Origin: Micromonospora globbae
GTDB lineage: Bacteria; Actinomycetota; Actinomycetes; Mycobacteriales; Micromonosporaceae
Length of the DNA stretch: 64,000 nucleotides
Reading direction: 5' to 3'
NCBI RefSeq assembly: GCF_003610785.1
Contig: NZ_RAQQ01000006.1
Span: 281,348-345,347, forward strand
Below the pieces are notes generated by a model that was given only the letters and a program-made list of their open reading frames with translations, made no database searches and was not told the origin of the DNA. Shown piece by piece: positions 16,957 to 23,585 of this stretch (position 1 is the first letter of the stretch; every line of letters begins with the position of its first letter). Made by a program: the position numbers and the translations under genes.

Positions 16957-17496
16957 TCAGTAGGTCTCGACGTGCACGCTTGTCTCGCTGAGCGCCTCGA
17001 CGACGAAGATCTGGGCGCCCATCGGGATGGGCCGGTCCGCCCGGGCGTTGAGTTTGACCGGCTGGCCGGCCACCCGTACGCGGACCTCGCCGTAGCCGTT
17101 CGCCGGCACCGGGGTGACCACCAGACCCAAGGCGCCGACGAGATCGCCCCGGGTGGGGGTGGGATCCGTGCGCATCCGGCGGGCCGCCCGGCTCAGCCGG
17201 GCCGCGAACCAGGCGACGGGAAACGCGGCGAGCGCGCCGCCGGCGACCGCGGCGGCGATCGCACCGCCGGTCCGCCCGCCGAGGAGTTCGTTGACGATCG
17301 CGGCGCCGAAGCCGAACGCTCCGGCGAAGCCGGCCACCGCCTCGACCGACACGGGCCCGTCGAGGTCGAGGCCCCCGACGTGGAGGAGTTCCGTGCCGAG
17401 CAGGGCGAGCGCCAGCACCGCGACGCCCGCCCCACCGATGATCAGAAAGATCAGCGTCCCCGTCACCACGACCGGTACGGTATCGACGCTGCGCAA
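16957..17496 (-). CDS. NfeD-like membrane protein, flotillin partner
   Basis: This is a protein of up to 179 residues with three predicted membrane helices (TGTLIFLIIGGAGVAVLALAL; AVAGFAGAFGFGAAIV; IAAAVAGGALAAFPVAWFAA) and a C-terminal beta-rich OB-like domain (about 115-179, LVGALGLVVTPVPANGYGEVRVRVAG), the typical NfeD plan. The frame opens at a TTG (17496); a GTG at 17466 would remove ten residues and is equally possible, since neither has a good ribosome site. It lies 29 bp upstream of the flotillin gene, and NfeD proteins commonly act with flotillins in membrane domain organisation. The exact role is unproven. Confidence 0.78.
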   Translation of the reverse strand: MRSVDTVPVVVTGTLIFLIIGGAGVAVLALALLGTELLHVGGLDLDGPVSVEAVAGFAGAFGFGAAIVNELLGGRTGGAIAAAVAGGALAAFPVAWFAARLSRAARRMRTDPTPTRGDLVGALGLVVTPVPANGYGEVRVRVAGQPVKLNARADRPIPMGAQIFVVEALSETSVHVETY

Positions 17497-17500
17497 CGGG

Positions 17501-18652
17501 TCAGGCGGGTCCGACCGTCAGGCTGAGGTTGTCCAGCGCCGGGGGCAGCGGTTTTCGGGCCAGTTCCTGGCCCTCGACGTCGACCAGCACCATCTCGTTG
17601 GTCGACCGGTCGCGGTGCAGCAGCCGGTCACCGGCGAGCCACACGTCGTCGTCGGCGAGGGCCGTGCCGACGATCTTCCCGTTGCCGACGTCGACGATCC
17701 GGGGACCGTCCTGTCCCTTCACGACCACCAACCGGCCGTCCGGGGACCACGACCACGGGCCGGCGGGATCCCCGGGCACGGGCAGGAAGCGGGTCGGGCG
17801 GCCGTCGTCCGGCGAGAAGAGCTGGACGCCGCGCCGGGCGTGGGGCTGGGACTCCGAGGTGGGAGCCGTGGGGTCGGTCTGTTGCAGCACCACGTTCCGG
17901 CCGTCCCGGGTCCAGGTGAAGAAGCACCGGTCGGTGCAGTAGTACTTCTTCTGGTCGACGGGGTGGACCCGGTAGCTCCCCCCGGCGGCGAGCACACCGA
18001 GCGCCAGCTTGCCGGTCGCCTTGTCGAGCACGGTGAGCGCCAGCCGGCGCCCGTCCGGTGACCAGTGCGGCGTCATGACGTGCGGGCCGGTGGACACCCA
18101 GCGGACCGCCTCGGTGCGCAGGTCGAGGAGACCGATCTCGCCCGGCCGTTCGTAGTCGACGACCGCGGCGACGTGGCCGCTCGGCGGCGCCCACACCTCC
18201 TCGTACCGGTCGACCGCGCGGTAGCGGCCACTGTCGCGGTCCAGGACGTACGCCGTCGAGGACGGCGTGCCGGTCGAGCTGGCGCCCGCGAGAACCCAGC
18301 CGCCGGGGAGGGTGAGGACCCGCCGGGCCCAGTCGTCACCCGGCGCGGGCTCCGCCGAGGGGACGGGTTCCGGGCCGATGGCGGCGGACGCCGACGGGCC
18401 GACGGTGGCGGACGTCGACGGGCCGGGGGCGCCCCCGCCGACGACGGCCGGCGGGTCGGCGCGGAGCCAGGCGTACGGCACGGCCAGGACGACGAGAGTG
18501 GCCAGGGCACCGGCGGACGCGGCGGCCCGCCGCCGGCGGCGGAGGGTACGGCCGCGCCGCAGTGCCTCGCCGGCGAGATCGGACGGCAGCCGGGCCTCGT
18601 TCGCCAGCTCGTGGACGGCCTGCCGGACCGCGTCCTCGGACCTGCTGGTCAC
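17501..18652 (-). CDS. Membrane-anchored beta-propeller protein, probable sigma-factor partner
   Basis: This 383-residue protein has an N-terminal cytoplasmic helical region (AVRQAVHELANEARLPSDLAGEALRRGRTLRRRRR), one membrane helix at about 43-62, a Pro/Ala/Ser-rich linker and an outer WD40/TolB-like propeller. The propeller repeats read HVMTPHWSPDGRRLALTVLD, RCFFTWTRDGRNVVLQQ and WSWSPDGRLVVVKG. The start overlaps the SigE-family sigma gene by 4 nt, the arrangement of a sigma/anti-sigma pair. No zinc anti-sigma motif is seen, so anti-sigma function is an inference from coupling and topology. It could sense a wall or external ligand through the propeller. Confidence 0.7.
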   Translation of the reverse strand: MTSRSEDAVRQAVHELANEARLPSDLAGEALRRGRTLRRRRRAAASAGALATLVVLAVPYAWLRADPPAVVGGGAPGPSTSATVGPSASAAIGPEPVPSAEPAPGDDWARRVLTLPGGWVLAGASSTGTPSSTAYVLDRDSGRYRAVDRYEEVWAPPSGHVAAVVDYERPGEIGLLDLRTEAVRWVSTGPHVMTPHWSPDGRRLALTVLDKATGKLALGVLAAGGSYRVHPVDQKKYYCTDRCFFTWTRDGRNVVLQQTDPTAPTSESQPHARRGVQLFSPDDGRPTRFLPVPGDPAGPWSWSPDGRLVVVKGQDGPRIVDVGNGKIVGTALADDDVWLAGDRLLHRDRSTNEMVLVDVEGQELARKPLPPALDNLSLTVGPA

Positions 18653-19161
18653 CGCTTCACCTCCGTGACGGTGTCGTCGAGGGCGGGCACGAGCTGCCGG
18701 AGCCGGGCCAGGGCCTTCGAGGCGTTGCTCGCCACCGTGCCGACCCGGCAGCCGAGCAGGGCGGCGGTCTGTTCGAGGCTCAGGTCCTCCAGGTAACGCA
18801 GCGTCAGGACGGCGCGTTGCCGGGGCGGGAGGGCCAACAGCGCCTCCCGCAGCAGCAGCCGCAGGTCGGTGTCGTCACCGCTGTCGCGTCCCGCGCGTTC
18901 CGGCAGTTCGGCGACGGGCACCTCCGGGCGGCGGGCCCGGCGCCGCCATCGGGAGACCTGGTCGTGGTAGAGGATCCGCCGCACGTACGGCTCGGCGTCG
19001 CCGCGGATCCGCGGCCACCGGGCGTACGCCTTGGCCAGCGCGTTCTGGAGCAGGTCCTCCGCGCCGTGCTGGTTGCCGGCGAGGGCGTACGCGACGCGCA
19101 GCAGGACGTCGCCCCGCTCGTTGACGAAAGCGGTGAACTCCCCGTCGGTTCCCGAAGCCAC
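18649..19161 (-). CDS. SigE-family ECF RNA polymerase sigma factor
   Basis: A 170-residue sigma factor of the small SigE group common in actinomycetes. Region 2 covers about residues 5-75 (FTAFVNERGDVLLRVAYALAGN, DLLQNALAKAYARW), and region 4 about 110-160 (LPPRQRAVLTLRYLEDLS, LGCRVGTVASNASKALARL). It is translationally coupled to the downstream propeller protein by a 4-nt overlap. The two are followed by the NfeD-like and flotillin genes on the same strand within tens of base pairs, so the whole set may be one stress-responsive operon. Confidence 0.88.
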   Translation of the reverse strand: MASGTDGEFTAFVNERGDVLLRVAYALAGNQHGAEDLLQNALAKAYARWPRIRGDAEPYVRRILYHDQVSRWRRRARRPEVPVAELPERAGRDSGDDTDLRLLLREALLALPPRQRAVLTLRYLEDLSLEQTAALLGCRVGTVASNASKALARLRQLVPALDDTVTEVKR

Positions 19162-19227
19162 CCGTCCACCTCCGTTACACAGACGCCGGCCGGGCGCGGA
19201 TCTTTGCCCCGATCCTCAATCTTTCCG

Positions 19228-19256
19228 TTGACAAGATGCTGCGGAGGGGCCAATCT
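19228..19256 (+). promoter_or_regulatory. Possible housekeeping promoter for the small membrane protein gene
   Basis: A perfect -35 TTGACA at 19228-19233 is followed after 17 nt by CAATCT (19251-19256), a poor -10. The start codon of the next gene is at 19284. A second ttgaca copy begins at 19256, so the element may instead be a repeated operator half-site. Confidence 0.4.
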
Positions 19257-19283
19257 TGACACCGACAAGACGGAGGTGTCCCC

Positions 19284-19688
19284 ATGTCCTCGGCAACCCT
19301 GACCACCGCCGGCATCCTGTTGATCACCGTGGTGGCCGTCGCGTACGGCGGTCTCACGCTGCTCACCCACCTCGCCCGGCGTCGGGCCGGCTACCTCGAC
19401 AACCCCGTGCGGCGCGGACTCTGGACGGCCGGCCACGCCCACGCCGGCGTGCTGGTGCTGTTCACCCTCGCCGTGCTGCCCTACATCGACCAGGCCGACG
19501 CGTCCGACGGCACCCGCACGCTGATCCGGTCGCTGCTGGTGGCCGCGCCGATCCTGATGCCGCTGGGCTTCTTCCTCTCGGTCGCGCGCCCGCAGGACAC
19601 CCGGCCCAACAAGCTCATCTGGCTGACCGTCGCCGGAGGCGCCTGCCTGGTCGTCGGGGCGCTGCTGCTCGGGATCACCCTGCTCTGA
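19284..19688 (+). CDS. Small four-helix membrane protein, unknown function
   Basis: This 134-residue protein has four predicted membrane helices (about 7-28, 48-66, 82-100 and 112-132) and short loops. The first loop is basic (HLARRRAGYL) and the second contains IDQADASDGT. ATG 19284 follows GGAGGTGTCCCC, a good ribosome site. No catalytic motif is visible and I do not recognise the family beyond general actinobacterial integral membrane proteins. It lies 43 bp upstream of ogt on the same strand and may be cotranscribed with it. It diverges from the SigE-family sigma gene and so could be a target of that factor. Confidence 0.7.
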   Translation: MSSATLTTAGILLITVVAVAYGGLTLLTHLARRRAGYLDNPVRRGLWTAGHAHAGVLVLFTLAVLPYIDQADASDGTRTLIRSLLVAAPILMPLGFFLSVARPQDTRPNKLIWLTVAGGACLVVGALLLGITLL

Positions 19689-19731
19689 TCCGAGCGGGTG
19701 GGAATGTCGGCCGGTCGCGGACAATGAACGG

Positions 19732-20211
19732 ATGCGCTGGACCGTGCTCGACTCCCCGATCGGGGAGTTCTCCGTGGCCACCGACGGCACGAGCGTCTGC
19801 GGCACCCACTTCGGCCGGGTAGCCGACGCCGTCGACGAACCGGTCGACGACCTCGGCCGGCAGGCCGTGGCCGAGCTGCGGAGCTACTTCGCGGGCGCGC
19901 TCACCGGCTTCACGGTGCCGGTGCGGATCCCGCGCGGTTCGGACTTCGAGCGCGCCGTGTGGCGGGAGATGACGCGCATCCCGTACGGGGAGACGCTCAC
20001 GTACGGCGAGGTGGCGTCCCTGGTGGGCGACCCGGGCGCCGCCCGGGCGGTCGGGGTGGCGTGCAACCGCAACCCGGTCCCCGTGATCGTGCCCTGTCAC
20101 CGGATCGTCGGCGCCGGCGGCAAACTGGTCGGCTTCGGCGGCGGCCTGGACCGCAAGGTGCACCTGCTGGAGCTGGAGGCGCGGGTCGCGCTGGAGCACG
20201 CCTGGTCCTGA
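19732..20211 (+). CDS. ogt: Methylated-DNA--protein-cysteine methyltransferase
   Basis: This 159-residue protein removes the methyl group from O6-methylguanine by transferring it to its own cysteine, in a single turnover. The active-site PVIVPCHRIVGAGG (Cys at about residue 122) is perfect. The DNA-binding helix region YGEVASLVGDPGAARAVGVACNRNP precedes it. It has the N-terminal RNase-H-like half and no Ada regulatory domain, so it is the Ogt type. The start ATG at 19732 gives MRWTVLDSPIGE, the normal family start. The upstream small membrane gene may share its transcript. Confidence 0.95.
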   Translation: MRWTVLDSPIGEFSVATDGTSVCGTHFGRVADAVDEPVDDLGRQAVAELRSYFAGALTGFTVPVRIPRGSDFERAVWREMTRIPYGETLTYGEVASLVGDPGAARAVGVACNRNPVPVIVPCHRIVGAGGKLVGFGGGLDRKVHLLELEARVALEHAWS

Positions 20212-20228
20212 CGGCGGCGGCGCCTTCC

Positions 20229-20894
20229 TCAGTCCGGGGCGGGCAGGCAGCCGCCGTCGGCGATCGGGGCACCGATCTCGACCCTGACCTCGCCCTGCCC
20301 GACGCTGCCGAAGACGCACGCGCGCCCGGTCCATCCCGCGAAGAGCAGGCCGTCGCCGGGACCGTTGTCGAGCCGCCCCGGCGAGCGGACGGTGACGGAG
20401 GTCAGGCCGGTTCCCTCGACGACCCGGCGCACGGCCGCCTCGTCGGCGTCGTTGCGGCCTCCGGCGGTCAGCAGGTTGAGGTGGCGCGCCACCTCGCCCG
20501 CGCAGGCCCGCGCGCCCTCGGCCGCCTCCGGGGCGAGGGTGCCGCGCTGGCGGAAGGCGTCGTTGGCCGCCTGCTGCCGCCGCAGCATCTCCTCGCGCCG
20601 CTGCTCCTCACCGAGTGGGGATCGCGACGGCGTCGCCCCGGCCGGCGTGGAGCGGGCGGGAGCGGGCTCGTGTGGCGGGCGGGCGACCACGGGCCCCGGC
20701 ACCGCGCACCGCGCCTCTGGCACGGGCGGACGAGCCACGGTCGTGGCGGCCGCCGGCTCCTCGGCGGCGTCGGCCGCGGGGCGGGCGTCCGGTGGCGCGC
20801 AGGCGACGAGGGCCGGCAGCAGCACCGCCGCGGCGAGCGCGACCGCGGCGGATCCGTGACGCTCGCGCCTCCATTCACCGTTGCCGGCTCGCAT
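20229..20894 (-). CDS. Predicted lipoprotein, unknown function
   Basis: This 221-residue protein has a lipoprotein signal peptide: basic start (WRRERHG), hydrophobic core (SAAVALAAAVLLPALVA) and lipobox LVAC with Cys at about residue 33. The mature part has a Pro/Ala-rich linker, a Glu/Arg-rich helix (EEQRREEMLRRQQAAND) and a C-terminal small domain with two cysteines. No enzyme motif is visible. ATG 20894 is preferred over an upstream in-frame start because it places the signal peptide at the terminus. It is convergent with ogt, with 17 bp between stops. It is probably anchored to the outer face of the membrane. Confidence 0.72.
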   Translation of the reverse strand: MRAGNGEWRRERHGSAAVALAAAVLLPALVACAPPDARPAADAAEEPAAATTVARPPVPEARCAVPGPVVARPPHEPAPARSTPAGATPSRSPLGEEQRREEMLRRQQAANDAFRQRGTLAPEAAEGARACAGEVARHLNLLTAGGRNDADEAAVRRVVEGTGLTSVTVRSPGRLDNGPGDGLLFAGWTGRACVFGSVGQGEVRVEIGAPIADGGCLPAPD

Positions 20895-20971
20895 GGACAG
20901 CCAGGCTACCGGCGTGCCGCCGCGTTCGCGTGACGGCGCGGTGGTGCGTACCGCCCTCCGGGGCCGGGACG

Positions 20972-21009
20972 CGTCGAGGGCCGGGTCCACACGGACCCGG
21001 CCCTCGACG
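20972..21009. terminator. Perfect GC-rich hairpin after ino1
   Basis: A 17-bp perfect inverted repeat (arms 20972-20988 and 20993-21009, 4-nt loop acac) lies 18 bp beyond the ino1 stop. It has no U-tract. It is likely an actinobacterial I-shaped terminator for the padR-ino1 transcript. Confidence 0.75.
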
Positions 21010-21027
21010 GATGCCGCGGTGAGCGCG

Positions 21028-22107
21028 TCAGCGCTCGACCTCGCCGGCGATGAACGCCTCCACGGCGGCGTGCGCGTCGTGGTCGGCGTACTGCACCGGC
21101 GGGGACTTCATGAAGTACGACGAGGCCGACAGGATCGGGCCACCGATCTTCCGGTCCAGCGCGATCTTCGCGGCGCGGACGGCGTCGATGATGACACCGG
21201 CCGAGTTCGGGGAGTCCCACACCTCGAGCTTCAGCTCGGCGTTGAGCGGGGCGTCGCCGAACGAGCGGCCCTCCAGGCGGATGTACGCCCACTTGCGGTC
21301 GTCCAGCCACGGCACGTGGTCCGACGGGCCGATGTGCACGTCGCTCTTGACCATCTCGTGCGGGATCTGGGAGGTCACCGACTGGGTCTTCGAGATCTTC
21401 TTCGAGACGAGCCGGTTGCGCTCCAGCATGTTCATGAAGTCCATGTTGCCGCCGAAGTTGAGCTGGTACGTGCGCAGCAGCTCGACGCCCCGGTCCTCGA
21501 ACAGCTTCGCGAGCGCGCGGTGCACGATGGTGGCGCCCACCTGGCTCTTGATGTCGTCGCCGACGATGGGCAGGCCCGCGTCGGTGAACTTCTTGGCCCA
21601 CACCGGGTCGGAGGCGATGAAGACCGGCAGGGCGTTCACGAACGCGCAGCCGGCGTCGATCGCCGCCTGGGCGTAGAACTTGTCGGCCTCCTCGGAGCCC
21701 ACCGGCAGGTAGGAGACGACCACGTCGACCTGCGCGTCGCGCAGCGCCTGCGCCACGTCGACCGGCTCGACGTCCGACTCCTCGATGATCTCCCGGTAGT
21801 ACTGGCCCAGACCGTCGAAGGTCGGGCCGCGCTGCACGGTGACGCCGGTCGGCGGCACGTCGCACAGCTTGATGGTGTTGTTCTCGCTGGCGACGATCGC
21901 CTCGGCGAGGTCCATGCCCACCTTCTTGGCGTCCACGTCGAACGCCGCGACGAACTGCACGTCGGAGACGTGGTAGTCGCCGAAGGTGACGTGCATGAGA
22001 CCCGGGACGCGATCGTTCGGGTCGGCGTTCCGGTAGTACTCGACGCCCTGCACGAGGGACGAGGCGCAGTTACCCACACCGACGATGGCGACGCGGACGG
22101 AGCCCAT
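21028..22107 (-). CDS. ino1: Inositol-3-phosphate synthase
   Basis: This 359-residue enzyme turns glucose 6-phosphate into 1L-myo-inositol 1-phosphate with internal NAD redox cycling. It is the first step toward mycothiol and phosphatidylinositol lipids. The N-terminal NAD motif [20 protein letters not shown] is clear, as are the conserved [21 protein letters not shown] and [15 protein letters not shown] at 22107 is chosen because AAGGAGG lies 8 nt upstream; a frame opening at 22134 starts inside the end of padR. The gene lies 23 bp downstream of padR, the same pair as Rv0047c-Rv0046c in M. tuberculosis, and is presumably controlled by PadR through the operator at 22811-22835. Confidence 0.95.
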   Translation of the reverse strand: MGSVRVAIVGVGNCASSLVQGVEYYRNADPNDRVPGLMHVTFGDYHVSDVQFVAAFDVDAKKVGMDLAEAIVASENNTIKLCDVPPTGVTVQRGPTFDGLGQYYREIIEESDVEPVDVAQALRDAQVDVVVSYLPVGSEEADKFYAQAAIDAGCAFVNALPVFIASDPVWAKKFTDAGLPIVGDDIKSQVGATIVHRALAKLFEDRGVELLRTYQLNFGGNMDFMNMLERNRLVSKKISKTQSVTSQIPHEMVKSDVHIGPSDHVPWLDDRKWAYIRLEGRSFGDAPLNAELKLEVWDSPNSAGVIIDAVRAAKIALDRKIGGPILSASSYFMKSPPVQYADHDAHAAVEAFIAGEVER

Positions 22108-22130
22108 AGCGTCTGCCTCCTTCTTCTTCA

Positions 22131-22769
22131 TCACGGCCGCTCTTTCCTGGACTCTCCAGGCGGGGGCGGGCTGATCTCTTCTCGTCGGCCGCCGGCTGTC
22201 CCGGTTTGCGGGACCGTCGGGGCTCGGCCGGAGCGCTCGTTGGCGATGAGCTCCTCCAGCCAGCGGACCTCGCGCTCACAGGCTTCCAGTCCGTGGCGCT
22301 GCAGTTCCAGGGTGTACGCGTCGAGGCGCTCGGCCGCCCGGGCCAGCACGTCGCGCAGCCCTTCGCGACGCTCCTCGATCTTGCGGCGGCGACCCTCCAG
22401 GATGCGCAGTCGGGTTGCCTGGTCGGTCCGGGCGAAGAACGCGAAGTGCACGCCGAAGCCCGTGTCGTCGTACGTCTCGGGCCCCGCCTGTGCGATGAGC
22501 TGGGCGAAGCGTTCCTTGCCCTCCGCGGTGATTTTGTAGACCACCCGACCACGTCGGCTGGTCAGCGCGGGAACCTCCTCGGCGGTGGCAGGTGTCTCGG
22601 CAGCTTCGGTGATCCAACCCGCCGCCTGCAACCGGCGCAGGGTCGGGTAGAGCGAGCCGTAGCTGATCGCCGCTCGGATGGCACCGAGCTTGGCGGTCAA
22701 CTCCTTGCGCAGCTCGTAGCCGTGCATCGGAGACTCCTGCAGCAGGCCGAGGATGGCGAGCTCGAGCAC
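22131..22769 (-). CDS. PadR-family transcriptional regulator
   Basis: This 212-residue regulator has an N-terminal winged helix ([20 protein letters not shown], then [19 protein letters not shown]). Residues 60-90 form the wing, and a long C-terminal helical dimerisation part (about 95-185) is rich in Arg/Glu. This is the longer PadR-s1 type with a Vir_act_alpha_C-like tail. GTG 22769 follows GAGGTGG. A perfect inverted repeat sits 42 bp upstream of the start and is the obvious self-binding site. It precedes ino1 in one operon, so it likely controls inositol synthesis; the ligand is not evident. Confidence 0.92.
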   Translation of the reverse strand: MLELAILGLLQESPMHGYELRKELTAKLGAIRAAISYGSLYPTLRRLQAAGWITEAAETPATAEEVPALTSRRGRVVYKITAEGKERFAQLIAQAGPETYDDTGFGVHFAFFARTDQATRLRILEGRRRKIEERREGLRDVLARAAERLDAYTLELQRHGLEACEREVRWLEELIANERSGRAPTVPQTGTAGGRREEISPPPPGESRKERP

Positions 22770-22810
22770 GGGCCACCACCTCTTACCCTCTGCGCGGAGC
22801 GATAACCGCC

Positions 22811-22835
22811 GCGATGTATCGGACCGATACATCGC
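22811..22835. promoter_or_regulatory. Perfect palindromic operator upstream of padR-ino1
   Basis: A 12-bp inverted repeat with a single central base, half-site gcgatgtatcgg, spans 22811-22835. It lies between padR (start 22769) and the divergent DUF5318 gene (start 22943). The TGTATC...GATACA core is AT-rich compared with its surroundings. PadR proteins usually bind such ATGT/ACAT dyads near their own promoter. Binding by this PadR is inferred, not shown. Confidence 0.8.
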
Positions 22836-22942
22836 ACGTTAGCGGCTCACCCCCATCAGGGCAAATCCCGAATTCGGGGTCCGGCAACTACGGATAGTCA
22901 CCCCGGTCGCCTCGTCGGGCCGGACCGCGTACCCTCTTCCGC

Positions 22943-23389
22943 ATGCGTACGCAGCGCCAGGTCGTCGACTACTCGCTCCGGAAGCGAGCGGTGCTGCGTG
23001 AGCTCCTGGCGGGCCGGGTCGGCACGTACGACGTCTGCGACGCGTCGCCGTACCTGAAGAACGCGGCTCGGTTCCACGGTGAGCCGACCGACGAGCGCTG
23101 CCCGATCTGTCGGAGCGAGAACCTCATCCACGTCCACTACATTTACGGGGACGAACTCAAGCAGTCGGCCGGGCAGGCCCGGACACTGGCGGAGTTGCCG
23201 GTGTTGGCGATGACGCTACGTGAGTTCCAGGTCTTCGTGGTGGAGGTGTGCCTCGGCTGTGACTGGAACCATCTCGTCGAGCAGTACCTGCTCGGGCGGG
23301 ACGGGCTGGCCGAGGGCGGGCCGGAGCACGAGGTGGCGGGCGGCGAGGCCGCCGGCCCGGTACGGCGAAGGCGAGAGGCGCAACGGTGA
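22943..23389 (+). CDS. DUF5318-family zinc-ribbon-like protein
   Basis: This 148-residue protein contains two CxxC pairs, CPIC near residue 53 and CLGC near 103, suggesting one bound zinc. An N-terminal helical region reads VVDYSLRKRAVLRELLAGR, and a Gly/Arg-rich tail ends the protein. The family is restricted to actinobacteria and its function is unknown. Position between padR-ino1 and ponA is the same as Rv0049 in M. tuberculosis, as I remember it. It is divergent from padR, and its promoter overlaps the operator region. A role near peptidoglycan synthesis is only a guess from synteny. Confidence 0.82.
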   Translation: MRTQRQVVDYSLRKRAVLRELLAGRVGTYDVCDASPYLKNAARFHGEPTDERCPICRSENLIHVHYIYGDELKQSAGQARTLAELPVLAMTLREFQVFVVEVCLGCDWNHLVEQYLLGRDGLAEGGPEHEVAGGEAAGPVRRRREAQR

Positions 23390-23585
23390 GGCCGATCCGT
23401 CGGACGGGCCCGGCGCGGCGCAGGCTCGCCAGGACGGACGACGAGTGATTGGTCTGAAAGGCCCGATTGATCGGGAAGTGACGTCACGCGAGCGGCACGT
23501 ACGTGCCGCCCTGACGCGTGAAGAAGCTCACGGCAACCCGGTGGCCGCGCGACGGCGCGCCACCGCGACCGGCAGGGTGTGAGGA

